A stretch of DNA of 64,000 bases from the NCBI GenBank assembly GCA_034007295.1, contig JAVERC010000002.1, forward strand, positions 62,001-126,000, given 5' to 3'. Made by a program: the position numbers and the translations under genes. Origin of the DNA: JACKCP01 sp034007295 (GTDB lineage Bacteria; Desulfobacterota; Desulfobacteria; Desulfobacterales; JACKCP01). This document shows positions 17,255 to 24,825 of this stretch, one piece after another. The notes below the pieces were generated by a model. It made no database searches, was not told the origin of the DNA, and was given only the letters and a program-made list of their open reading frames with translations. The stretch's first letter is position 1. Every line of letters starts with the position of its first letter.

Positions 17255-18274
17255 TTACCATTCAGGCCTGTCTTCTGAGATTACTATTAGTTTGTCGCCT
17301 TTTTTAAGTATTGTTTGAGAAGGCGAGTTGGTAATTATTGATTTGGAAATATTTGTTTCAATTCCAATTACTATAATATTATAATTTGAATTGCATTCAT
17401 TTAGAATTTCTGAAAAAGTTTTATTTTCAAATTGTTTTAAAAGGTTGACTTTATAAATTTCCTGTCCCTTTCTATAGCTAAGCAATTCATGAATACATTT
17501 TGTAACCCCGTGATCTAGAACCGACTGAACAAGAAGATTTGTTGCAAGTCCTCCTGATACAATTATTTCATCAGCACCTGCAATCTCGCATTGTTCAATA
17601 TTTTTTGAATCAAAAATTTCAACAGATGTGTAAACTTTTGCATTGTATTTTTTTAATGTAAGACATGCTAAAATAGATTTTGCATCCCTGGAAAAAGGAT
17701 CGTTTAATTCATTTGTTAAAATAATTGCTGATTGAGCGTTTTGAACACAGGCTTTTTCAAAGGAAGCTGAATCTGGTTCTCCTTTGACAAAAAAAATTCC
17801 ATTTTTTTGGGGTACCGGAGATTCCAAAAGATCTGCAATTATAACTATATCTTTTTCCCAGCATTTTTTATCTGCTTTAAGTTCTTCAATAATATCAGCC
17901 CCTCTGTAATTCCATCCTATTATTAAAAAGTGTTTGTTAAGTTTAAGCTTTTTCATTCCTTTAATCTCCATAAGTTTTTTTTCTAGAATAAAGCCTGCAA
18001 AACTTGCAGTAATTGCACCAAGAATACCTATTCCTGTAGTCATTATAAAAACGGCAAGTATTCTTCCCTGGATAGTTTTGGGAAAAAGATCACCATATCC
18101 AACCGTAGTCATTGTGACAATTGACCACCATAAACTGTTTCCCATTGTTTCGGATTCAAAGAATGAGTATCCTAAAGTACCTGAGATAAGTATAATAATA
18201 AAAATCAGGATTCCTTTGCATGCATTTAATGAACTGACTTTATTAAAAAATTTTATTATTATTTGCCATATCAT
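17255..18274 (-). CDS. Two-helix potassium channel with RCK (TrkA-N) domain
   Basis: 339 residues. The first helix (ILIFIIILISGTLGYSFF, about 20-38) is followed by a pore loop with the selectivity filter TVGYGD (about 57-62) and a second helix (ILAVFIMTTGIGILG). The cytoplasmic RCK domain has a divergent nucleotide motif GWNYRGADIIEEL, then a TrkA-C-like end (KLIVISE). The arrangement is like the MthK/Kch type. It ends convergently with phaR one base apart, so termination of the two transcripts must overlap. Confidence 0.92.
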   Translation of the reverse strand: MIWQIIIKFFNKVSSLNACKGILIFIIILISGTLGYSFFESETMGNSLWWSIVTMTTVGYGDLFPKTIQGRILAVFIMTTGIGILGAITASFAGFILEKKLMEIKGMKKLKLNKHFLIIGWNYRGADIIEELKADKKCWEKDIVIIADLLESPVPQKNGIFFVKGEPDSASFEKACVQNAQSAIILTNELNDPFSRDAKSILACLTLKKYNAKVYTSVEIFDSKNIEQCEIAGADEIIVSGGLATNLLVQSVLDHGVTKCIHELLSYRKGQEIYKVNLLKQFENKTFSEILNECNSNYNIIVIGIETNISKSIITNSPSQTILKKGDKLIVISEDRPEW

Positions 18275-18456
18275 GAGAAAATAAAATCCATTTAAAATTA
18301 GTTGTTTTTGAAAAATTTTTTTCTAAAATTACTTAATAAACTAAATTTTTTTTTAATTTTTTAAAAGTAAAATATTAGCCTTTATTTTTTTTGGTTCAAA
18401 TACTATAGTGTTTCCATAAAAATCCTTTATTCATATATGTTTTGATTTTACTAAAA

Positions 18457-18603
18457 TAGTTATTGGCCGAAAACGAGAATTTTTTGTTCAGTTCAAGGAA
18501 GAAGAAAAATTTAACCCTTAGGATACATTCAGTATTTTGAGGATTAAATTTTGAACCTGACTTAAGAATGGACAAAAAAGGCCGTTTTTGTTCATGCTTG
18601 TTA
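18457..18603 (+). mobile_element. Hairpin MITE, near full length (147 bp)
   Basis: TAGTTATTGGCCGAAAACGAG at one end; central TTTAACCC and GGATTAAATTTT blocks; AAGGCCGTTTTTGTTCA followed by a slightly altered terminus GCTTGTTA at the other. It lies between the channel gene and the solute-binding protein, in a gap of 376 bases with nothing else recognisable. Confidence 0.85.
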
Positions 18604-18650
18604 GAAATAAAAAAAATATTTTACCTTTGGCTTAAATAAGGAGAAATTAA

Positions 18651-19457
18651 ATGCAAAGAAAAGTTATCAATCTGATTTATTTTTTGACAGTTTTTATTTT
18701 TTGTTCAGCCTTTTGTACAAATCTTTATGCCCAGAATAAATTAAAATTCAGTTGCTCAGCTCAGATAGCAGAAGCTCTTGGTAAAGATGTAATAGAAATA
18801 TTAAAGGAAAAAAGAGGCATAGTTTTTGACTTAAAAATTGTTTCTTCTGATACAGCTTTACATCGCCTGGAAAACGGTTTTTCAGAAATAGCAGCAGTTA
18901 CTTTGCCAGTTTCTTTTGAAATGGCTGAAAAAGGATATGTCGCAATCCCTTTTTGCAAGGATCCAATTGTTGTAATAGCAGATAAATCTGTAAAGTTAGA
19001 GTCTGTTTCATCTGAAGAGGTAAAAAAAATTTTTTCAGGGGAAATTTCAAACTGGAGCCAGATAAAAGGAGATGTTTTGCCTATGGTAAAAATTATTCCA
19101 TGTGAGACAACAGGTGCATATAAAAATTTTGAAAGACTTTTTATGGGCATTAAGCCAATAAAATTTGATTTTATGACATATTGCTCAATTTCAGTGATTT
19201 CAGGTGTTGAGTCTATGAAAGGTGCTGTTTCATTTATATCCCATGGAGCTGCTGTAAAATCAGATAAAATAAAAATCTTTGATATAGATAAAGTTTCACC
19301 CATGAATTCCAAATACAAATATTTTCAAGTATTTACCTTTGTCACAAAAGGAATGCCTTCAGAATCTGCAAAAGGACTTATTGATGTTGCCTTATCAAAA
19401 AAAGGCCAGGATATAATGAAGGAAAAGGGCATGATTCCAATTATTCCATTAGACTAA
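18651..19457 (+). CDS. PstS-like periplasmic phosphate-type substrate-binding protein
   Basis: 268 residues with an N-terminal signal peptide (VINLIYFLTVFIFCSAFCTN, probable cleavage after LYA). The PBP-like fold is recognisable in AALHRLENG-type helices, SSEEVKKIFSGEISNWSQI (the classical PstS motif), ETTGAYKNFERLF, and MKGAVSFISHGAA. No ABC permease or ATPase is adjacent, so it may be an orphan binding or sensory protein. AAGGAG lies before the ATG. The lipoprotein gene follows 13 bases later and is probably cotranscribed. Confidence 0.85.
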   Translation: MQRKVINLIYFLTVFIFCSAFCTNLYAQNKLKFSCSAQIAEALGKDVIEILKEKRGIVFDLKIVSSDTALHRLENGFSEIAAVTLPVSFEMAEKGYVAIPFCKDPIVVIADKSVKLESVSSEEVKKIFSGEISNWSQIKGDVLPMVKIIPCETTGAYKNFERLFMGIKPIKFDFMTYCSISVISGVESMKGAVSFISHGAAVKSDKIKIFDIDKVSPMNSKYKYFQVFTFVTKGMPSESAKGLIDVALSKKGQDIMKEKGMIPIIPLD

Positions 19458-19470
19458 AAAGGACTGATTC

Positions 19471-20049
19471 ATGAAGATTAAACTGCTGTTTTTAATAATA
19501 TTTGTTTTTTCAGGTTGTGCTTCATTTACAACGGCAATGTGGCCGGAGGTTGAAAAGGAAGTTGTTGGCAAGGATACAATTGTTGATGAAAAAGTAGGTT
19601 ATGATTATGAACTAAAGGCAAAAGAAAAGTCTTTTAAGGTTATTGGTATTCCATACTGCCTTGAAAAAGCTCCTGTTCATAAAATTACAAAAAAACAGCA
19701 CAGAGGGATTGTTTTTATTGTAATTGAAGTACCTATTTGGGGGCTTGGTTTAGCTGATTGGGTTTTATCATATGTGATTTCTGAAAGCAGTGAAAAAGAT
19801 GAATTGATTGGATATAGGCCAACTGGTGCAAAAAAAGAATGTCTCGATCAAAAGGAAATTTCTTTGATTAGTCAAAGCAAAATAATGATTCAAAATTCTG
19901 AGTCTGGAGAAGTTTATTGGACAAAAACAGATGAAAATGGAGAGTTTAGTCTTAAAGATGTTCTCGGAGGGTATAGTGGAGAAAAAACATGGAATATTTT
20001 TATGAATTATAATAATGAAAACAGGTATTTAACTACCATATGGTGGTAA
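19471..20049 (+). CDS. Lipoprotein of unknown function
   Basis: 192 residues. Signal peptide with lipobox FSGC (Cys at 16). The body is not recognised; it has one hydrophobic stretch (GIVFIVIEVPIWGLGLADWV, about 78-97). The C-terminal 60 residues look like a beta-sandwich carboxypeptidase-regulatory-type domain (SGEVYWTKTDENGEFSLKDV). Outer or inner membrane attachment is likely. Downstream of, and probably cotranscribed with, the PstS-like gene. Confidence 0.7.
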   Translation: MKIKLLFLIIFVFSGCASFTTAMWPEVEKEVVGKDTIVDEKVGYDYELKAKEKSFKVIGIPYCLEKAPVHKITKKQHRGIVFIVIEVPIWGLGLADWVLSYVISESSEKDELIGYRPTGAKKECLDQKEISLISQSKIMIQNSESGEVYWTKTDENGEFSLKDVLGGYSGEKTWNIFMNYNNENRYLTTIWW

Positions 20050-20051
20050 TA

Positions 20052-20086
20052 AAAACAGGTCTTTATCATTTAAGACCTGTTTTTTG
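20052..20086 (+). terminator. Rho-independent terminator after the lipoprotein gene
   Basis: Stem AAACAGGTCTT/AAGACCTGTTT (20053-20063 with 20072-20082), followed by Ts. It overlaps the last codons of the minus-strand gene at 20066. Confidence 0.8.
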
Positions 20087-20284
20087 TTTTTTTATTAAAA
20101 ATATTGATGCAATAAATATTGCAAGACTTAAAAGAATTATAAAACTTGCTGAAAAAAAAATTATTATAAAAAAAAACGGATTTGTTATGGAATAGGCTTT
20201 TATAAGTGAGTAGATTCCAAAAATAAAGAATAATATGCTTAAAATTAAATTCGTTTTTTTAAAAAATTTATTTATATCTTTCAT
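20066..20284 (-). CDS. Small two-helix membrane protein
   Basis: 72 residues. A charged N-terminus (KDINKFFKK), two hydrophobic helices (NLILSILFFIFGIYSLI and FIIIFFSASFIILLSLAIFI) and a basic tail. AAAGG is 8 bases before the ATG. It has no family I recognise. The last codons lie inside the terminator of the facing lipoprotein gene. It could be a chance AT-rich ORF, but the start signal and topology argue for a real gene. Confidence 0.5.
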   Translation of the reverse strand: MKDINKFFKKTNLILSILFFIFGIYSLIKAYSITNPFFFIIIFFSASFIILLSLAIFIASIFLIKKQKTGLK

Positions 20285-20336
20285 TTTACATGCCTTTAAC
20301 CTGAGCCATAAACCTTAATTTAAAAAAATTATTACC

Positions 20337-20481
20337 TAGTTGCTGAACGAAAATGGCCTTTTTTGTCCATTATTAAGTCAGATTCAAAATTTAATCCTCA
20401 AAATACTAAATGTATCCTAAAGGTTAAATTTTTCATCTTCCTTGAACTGAACAAAAAATTCTCATTTTCGGCCAATCACTA
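20337..20481 (-). mobile_element. Hairpin MITE, full length (145 bp)
   Basis: One of the cleanest copies: starts TAGTTGCTGAACGAAAA and ends TTTTCGGCCAATCACTA. The two halves pair with one another over most of their length (blocks TTTTTTGT, AGAT, AAATTTAA repeated in inverse). TA at both edges. Confidence 0.9.
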
Positions 20482-20557
20482 CCTAAATTGAGGGGGTCAT
20501 ATTTTAAAATCAATAAATTTTCAATGATTAAGCTTATTATATTTTAAATTAAATAAA

Positions 20558-21034
20558 TCAGGTATTTTTTCTTCTAAAATCGCCACTTTTACCGCCTGTT
20601 TTTTCCAAAAGCATAGTATTTTTTATTATCATTTCTTTATCATAAGCCTTGCACATATCATAAATTGCAAGTGCGGCAAGTGAGGCTCCTGTCAATGCCT
20701 CCATTTCAGCTCCGGTTTTATCATCTGCACTGATTTTGCAAAAAATTTCTATAAATGTTTCGTTTATAACAAAATCAAATTCAATGCCTGTAATTTTTAT
20801 GGGGTGGCAAAGGAAAATAAGATCAGATGTTTTTTTTGCACCTGCAATTCCAGTAAGTTTTGCTGTCTCAATTACATTGCCTTTTGCTGTATTATTTGAC
20901 TCAATAAGATTTATTGTTTCTTTTTTTGTGTGAATTTCTGATTTAGCAATTGCTGTTCTTTTTGTGGGAATTTTATCTGATATATTTACCATATGAACTC
21001 TTCCCTTAGAATCAAGATGAGTGAATCCCTTCAA
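20558..21034 (-). CDS. moaC: Cyclic pyranopterin monophosphate synthase MoaC
   Basis: 158 residues, the normal length. It converts 3',8-cyclo-7,8-dihydro-GTP to cPMP in molybdenum cofactor synthesis. Motifs: TAIAKSEI, KGNVIETAKLTGI, LCHP (substrate-site His, about 75-78), AEMEALTGAS (about 109-118), DMCKA and the final GGKSGDF. It lies on the same strand as moaE, separated from it by a shortened hairpin repeat. Confidence 0.96.
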   Translation of the reverse strand: MKGFTHLDSKGRVHMVNISDKIPTKRTAIAKSEIHTKKETINLIESNNTAKGNVIETAKLTGIAGAKKTSDLIFLCHPIKITGIEFDFVINETFIEIFCKISADDKTGAEMEALTGASLAALAIYDMCKAYDKEMIIKNTMLLEKTGGKSGDFRRKNT

Positions 21035-21092
21035 TTTTTTTCCTGCCTTTATTTAAAAATGATTTGTAATAATTGTCTTATTTTTATCTATT

Positions 21093-21179
21093 TAGTTGCT
21101 GAACGAAAACGGCCTTTTTTGTCCATTCTTAAGTCAGAATCAAAATTTAATCCTCAAAATACTATTGGGGCAATCACTA
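21093..21179 (-). repeat. Hairpin MITE with about 60 bp deleted (87 bp)
   Basis: The TAGTTGCTGAACGAAAAC end and the first central block AAATTTAATCCTCAAAATACTA are intact, then it jumps directly to GGGGCAATCACTA. Inserted between moaE and moaC. Confidence 0.8.
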
Positions 21180-21235
21180 TAAATACTATAAATAAATTTA
21201 AAATGAAAAACTTCTGACTTTGGTTTAATCTTGAA

Positions 21236-21598
21236 TTATTCATTGAGATTTTGCTTTTTTTTAACTGCTTTTTCTTTTATTTCATTAAGTGTCTTTGACA
21301 TGGCATAAATTGTATTTTCTCTTATGTCACCAGCAATAGCAATGTGCATTATCTCATCTCCAATGTTAAGGGTTGCTTTTTCATGCATATAAAACTTAAT
21401 ATCAATAATACCAGGCAGTTTTTTGTTTGAATTTACAATATTTTCAATAAGAGAAAAGTCAGGTTCAATATCAAGAGTTTTAATTTTTTTCCCGTCCCTT
21501 GATGAGTTTCTTACAATTCCTGTGTGCGTAAGAATCATGCCTGCATTTGATATTTCTGGATTTTTTTTAAGTTCTTCAATGAGATCATTAATTTTCAT
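21236..21598 (-). CDS. moaE: Molybdopterin synthase catalytic subunit-like protein MoaE
   Basis: 120 residues. MoaE transfers sulfur from MoaD to cPMP. The family pattern is kept: GIVRNSSRDGKKI (about 27-39), then PGIIDIKFYMHEKATLNIGDEIM and VAGD-like IAGDIRENTIYAM, then the KTLNEIKEKAVKKK tail. It is somewhat shorter and more diverged than E. coli MoaE. No moaD is adjacent. Partner of moaC upstream. Confidence 0.82.
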   Translation of the reverse strand: MKINDLIEELKKNPEISNAGMILTHTGIVRNSSRDGKKIKTLDIEPDFSLIENIVNSNKKLPGIIDIKFYMHEKATLNIGDEIMHIAIAGDIRENTIYAMSKTLNEIKEKAVKKKQNLNE

Positions 21599-21761
21599 TT
21601 TTTCTCCACTAAGAAAATAGTTTTGTAAATTTTTTTAAAAAACTTAGCATAAATTTTTCTTGCTGAATATTAGTATAGTTTGTATATTAATTCAAAAAAA
21701 TTATTTTTCTTTCAGTCACTCCAGATATCTCTAAAATAATATTTAACCTTAGGAATCTTTT

Positions 21762-22187
21762 ATGTCGGATTTAAATTTGAACTTGTCTCAAAATGAAAGA
21801 ATGAGAAGAGAAGATTTTTTTGTTGAAAGGCTGAAGCTCCTTATGGTTATGTGCAGAGCTTTTATTAAAGGTTATCCCATGGAAGGTTTCAGGCGTGAAG
21901 CAGTTTTAAAAAATGCTGAACATGTTTTTTTTGAAACTGCAGACTGGGGTGGCCAATATCTAAATGTCAGAGAAAAAGCAATGTATATAAATGGAATTAA
22001 GCCTGACAGCTATTTTTATCAGCGTGTAAAGCTTCTTGCACTTATGGCTAAAAGTTTTGCACAGGGTAATCCGGCAGGATATTTCAGGGTTAAGGCAGTT
22101 GAGGATACAATCAATGAAATAGAAAGCACTCTTAAGCTTGACTATGATGAAGATGTACTGGAAATGAGTTTTTTCAATGTAGCCTGA
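21762..22187 (+). CDS. Uncharacterised protein with an internal duplication
   Basis: 141 residues, soluble and probably helical. Two segments (about 20-54 and 85-119) align: RLKLLMVMCRAFIKGYP with RVKLLALMAKSFAQGNP, each followed by FRxxAV. About 13 of 29 positions are identical. No family recognised. It is the first gene of a run that leads into the chemosensory genes and is 15 bases ahead of a receiver-like gene, so a role in that signalling context is likely but unproved. Confidence 0.65.
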   Translation: MSDLNLNLSQNERMRREDFFVERLKLLMVMCRAFIKGYPMEGFRREAVLKNAEHVFFETADWGGQYLNVREKAMYINGIKPDSYFYQRVKLLALMAKSFAQGNPAGYFRVKAVEDTINEIESTLKLDYDEDVLEMSFFNVA

Positions 22188-22202
22188 TGGAGATAATTTT
22201 TT

Positions 22203-22571
22203 ATGGAAAATGTGAAAATAATGGTTGTTGAGAACAATCATATGGTCAACTCTCTTATCAAAGATGTAATGATGTTTTGTGTTAACAGAGATATAATGTC
22301 GTTTTTTAATGATGATGATGCAATAAATTATATGCAAAGGTCTGGAGTTGTCCCTGATCTTGTAATTTCAAGATTTAAGGACGAAGGTGTAAGTGCAGGT
22401 AAAATTGCAGGTTATGTAAAGGAAAAAAATAAGAAATCTGTTTTTGTTTTTTCATCAGATATTGAAAATGACAAAAATCTTGCAGTAAATGAAGGTGCAG
22501 ACGCTTTTTTGCAGATCCCTTTTTCAATTTCAGATCTTTTCAAAATAGTTGATGATTTTGTTGTTGATTAG
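22203..22571 (+). CDS. Pseudo-receiver domain protein (response regulator fold without phospho-Asp)
   Basis: 122 residues with the outline of a CheY-like receiver (KIMVVENNHMV; PDLVIS; KSVFVFSS; EGADAFLQIPF; helix SDLFKIVDDF). The phospho-acceptor Asp expected after PDLVIS is Arg57, the acidic pocket is Glu-Asn (10-11), and the Lys before PF is Ile105, though the cis-proline remains. It should not be phosphorylated in the normal way and may act as a fixed-state binding partner. 15 bases after the duplicated-domain gene; cotranscribed. Confidence 0.75.
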   Translation: MENVKIMVVENNHMVNSLIKDVMMFCVNRDIMSFFNDDDAINYMQRSGVVPDLVISRFKDEGVSAGKIAGYVKEKNKKSVFVFSSDIENDKNLAVNEGADAFLQIPFSISDLFKIVDDFVVD

Positions 22572-22730
22572 CTTTTTTTATTTTCCGGAGAATATTTCTT
22601 GTTCGATTATAGATGGAAAATTTAAACTTTAAAATACTTGTTGCTATGTGGCCGAAAAACTGTTTTTTAAAATTTTAAGAACAGTTTTTTTATAAAGTTA
22701 GATTCTTTCAAATTTGTGATTAAACAAAAT

Positions 22731-23117
22731 ATGAAGTTCTATCCTTTTTTTTTAAAAACTCCGGTAAATTCTAATAAAAAAATTAGGCTTTTATTTTATT
22801 TCTTAATTTTTCTTAATTTTTTTTCATGTACAAATAAACCAGAATTAAATTATTCTGCTTCTATTGTAATTAATGGCAGAAAAGTGAAAATGACTTTATA
22901 TGGTCCATATTATGATGCAATTGACCAGTGGGATGAAATTGAATTTGTTTTAAATAAAATTTCACAAAACCACTCTGTAAAAAAAATACTTATTCGTTTA
23001 GCTCCACTGAAAAATTCAGAAAAAGAAAATTATTTTTCTGAATATTGTCTTAGAAAAGTAATAAAATATTTTAAAGAAAAAAATATTGTATATGAAATAA
23101 AAGATGAAAGAATGTAA
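22731..23117 (+). CDS. Small putative lipoprotein
   Basis: 128 residues from ATG 22731 (a GTG at 22716 is also open; neither has a good ribosome site). The hydrophobic segment LLFYFLIFLNFFSC ends in a weak lipobox-like FFSC. The mature part is small and mixed (ASIVINGRKVKMTLYGPYYDAIDQWDEIEF). No family recognised. Separated from its neighbours by AT-rich gaps. Confidence 0.55.
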   Translation: MKFYPFFLKTPVNSNKKIRLLFYFLIFLNFFSCTNKPELNYSASIVINGRKVKMTLYGPYYDAIDQWDEIEFVLNKISQNHSVKKILIRLAPLKNSEKENYFSEYCLRKVIKYFKEKNIVYEIKDERM

Positions 23118-23306
23118 TCAGTTCTTTTGTGAAAATTATAATTTTTTATTTGGTTTAATAGATGTTAAAACTCAAATATTTTAACATGAATTCAGCGATT
23201 ACCAAGCGGCCATTTTATCAGAATTTATTTTTGCTGTGTGTGATACAGATTAGTGCATAAGATGCAACAATTGGCATGCGTGCAGGGTTCATATTTTTAA
23301 ATATAA
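23118..23306. other. Gene-free stretch with a less AT-rich core
   Basis: No ORF. A core at about 23205-23290 is noticeably less A/T-rich than the surroundings and contains CTGTGTGTGATACAG and TTGGCATGCGTGCAG. No recognised RNA, promoter or repeat family. A full hairpin repeat starts at its right end. Confidence 0.4.
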
Positions 23307-23451
23307 TAGTTGTTGATCGAAAGCGGTCTTTTTTGTCTATTTCTGCGTCAGATTCAAAATTTAATCCTCAAAATACTCAATGTTCTTCTGCGGTTAAATT
23401 TTTTATCTTGCTTGAACTGAACAAAAAATTTTAGTTTTCGGCCAATCACTA
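23307..23451 (-). mobile_element. Hairpin MITE, full length (145 bp)
   Basis: TAGTTGTTGATCGAAAGCGG to TTTTCGGCCAATCACTA, TA at both edges, all central blocks present. Lies in the 585-bp gap before the response-regulator gene. Confidence 0.88.
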
Positions 23452-23610
23452 TAATAAGCTAAATTAATTGAAAATTTATTGATTTAAATAAGATAAAATG
23501 CTCAATTCAGGTCGCAATTAGTTTACCAAACTTGATAATGGCTTAATTTAGGATTAAAATAAATTTTATGTAAATACCATAGCTCCAGGATTTTTGTATA
23601 GAGGGTTGAG

Positions 23611-23685
23611 TAGTGATTGAGCGAAAACTAAGAATTTTGTTTCAGTTTAAGGCATACAAAAAAAATAGTTTTAGTTCAGCAACTA
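23611..23685 (+). repeat. Internally deleted hairpin MITE (75 bp) just before a response-regulator gene
   Basis: TAGTGATTGAGCGAAAAC at one end and TTTTAGTTCAGCAACTA at the other, centre lost. It ends 17 bases before the ATG, so the leader or promoter of that gene must lie within or beside it. Confidence 0.75.
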
Positions 23686-23702
23686 ATTAAAATGGATTGA
23701 CA

Positions 23703-24116
23703 ATGAAAATGAATAAGACAGTTTTTTTTGTAGACGATGAAAAAAATGTTTTAAATTCAATTAAAAGGCTGTTTAGAAATTCAGATCTTGATATTTTTAT
23801 TTTTCAGGACCCTTTTGATGTTTTTAAGGCTTCAAGTGAAAATAATCCTGCTGTAGTTGTTTCAGATTATAGAATGCCTGAAATGAGCGGAGTAGAGCTT
23901 CTTGAAAAAATTAGCGTTTTGTTTCCTTCAAGTATAAGAATTATTTTGTCAGCTTTTACAGATATTGCCATAACTGAAGCTGCAATAAATAAATCTACAG
24001 TGAATCTTTTTATTTCTAAGCCTTGGGATGAGGAAGAGTTATTAACTGAAGTAGCTAATGCAGTAAAGTTATATAATTCTCCAAAGGATAAAAAATCAGG
24101 ATATGGTTTTTTTTAA
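23703..24116 (+). CDS. Single-domain response regulator (receiver)
   Basis: About 137 residues. Complete receiver: acidic pocket VDDEKNV, phospho-Asp in VVSDYRMPEMSG (about 55), Ser in ILSAFTD, Lys in ISKPWDEEEL. The FISKPW ending resembles receivers linked to HD-GYP or sensor kinases rather than CheY, but no output domain is present. GGA lies 6 bases before ATG 23703. First gene of the probable operon STAS-cheY-cheA. Confidence 0.85.
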   Translation: MKMNKTVFFVDDEKNVLNSIKRLFRNSDLDIFIFQDPFDVFKASSENNPAVVVSDYRMPEMSGVELLEKISVLFPSSIRIILSAFTDIAITEAAINKSTVNLFISKPWDEEELLTEVANAVKLYNSPKDKKSGYGFF

Positions 24117-24134
24117 GCCATAAAAAGGATTTCT

Positions 24135-24452
24135 ATGGGGTTTAAAACAGATTTTAAAGATAATGAACTTGTTTTGTGTTTAACAGGTGAATTTACAATC
24201 TATGATGTCAGTCAGGCAAAAAAAGAAATTTTAAAATATATAAATAATATTTCTCGGGTAAAGATAAAATCAGACGAACTCATAAGGGCTGATACAGCAG
24301 GTATTCAGCTTGTTATATCCCTTGTTAAGACTTGTATCAAAAATGACATTGAAATTATAATGAAAAAAAATTCAAAAATTTTTGAATTTGCATCGTTTCC
24401 TGGAAATAATCTCAAAACTTTTTTGTATGAAAGAGTAAAGGATCATGCCTGA
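24135..24452 (+). CDS. STAS domain protein
   Basis: 105 residues, a single STAS domain (LVLCLTGEFTIYDVSQAKKE; RADTAGIQLVISL, with Thr in the usual phospho-Ser/Thr position at about 57). Similar to MlaB-like and anti-anti-sigma domains. Stop-start overlap with cheY (24445) shows tight coupling, and STAS proteins are frequent in such chemosensory operons. Confidence 0.85.
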   Translation: MGFKTDFKDNELVLCLTGEFTIYDVSQAKKEILKYINNISRVKIKSDELIRADTAGIQLVISLVKTCIKNDIEIIMKKNSKIFEFASFPGNNLKTFLYERVKDHA

Positions 24453-24825
24453 TAAGATACTTATTGTAGATGACTCCCCAAGTACTCTCATGCTTATGAA
24501 ATTTTCTCTGGAAAAAAAAGGATATAATGTGGAAAAAGCACAAAATGCAGAGGAAGCACTTGAAATAATAGGTGAAAATTCAGATATTGTTTGTCTGATT
24601 ACAGATATAAATATGCCTGGAATGAGTGGGATTGAGCTTGTAGAAAAAGTTAGGAAAAATCTTTATTGTAAATTTATGCCTGTAATAGTTTTGACTAATC
24701 CAGATAGTCCTGAAAATATAAAAAAAGCAAGAAGTGCCGGAGCAACAGGCTGGCTTGATAAGCCTTTTAAGCCCGAAGATCTGGTCAAAGTTATAGAAAA
24801 AATAAGGAAAAGGCCAGGGAAGTGA
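24445..24825 (+). CDS. cheY: CheY-like response regulator
   Basis: 126 residues. Full receiver with ILIVDDSPS (Asp pair 8-9), phospho-Asp in ITDINMPGMSG (about 54), VLTN and the Lys in LDKPF. It resembles CheY. Overlaps the STAS gene by 8 bases and cheA by 4 (GTGA), so translation is coupled. Probably the phosphate acceptor of the following CheA. Confidence 0.92.
   Translation: MPDKILIVDDSPSTLMLMKFSLEKKGYNVEKAQNAEEALEIIGENSDIVCLITDINMPGMSGIELVEKVRKNLYCKFMPVIVLTNPDSPENIKKARSAGATGWLDKPFKPEDLVKVIEKIRKRPGK

Noticed and set aside
18761..19318. A 185-codon frame antisense to the PstS-like gene
   Set aside because: It is a shadow of the real gene, which has a signal peptide and PstS motifs.
20993..21217. 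A 74-codon frame over the moaC start and a hairpin repeat
   Set aside because: Half of it is antisense to moaC and the rest is the shortened mobile element.
22600..22680. Possible further hairpin-repeat copy (GTGGCCGAAAAACTG and AAATTTAAAC)
   Set aside because: Only short, scattered matches; no TA-flanked terminus pair can be placed.
23270..23290. A sigma-54 promoter (TTGGCATGCGTGCA)
   Set aside because: The distance between the GG and GC elements is too short, and no sigma-54 activator is nearby.
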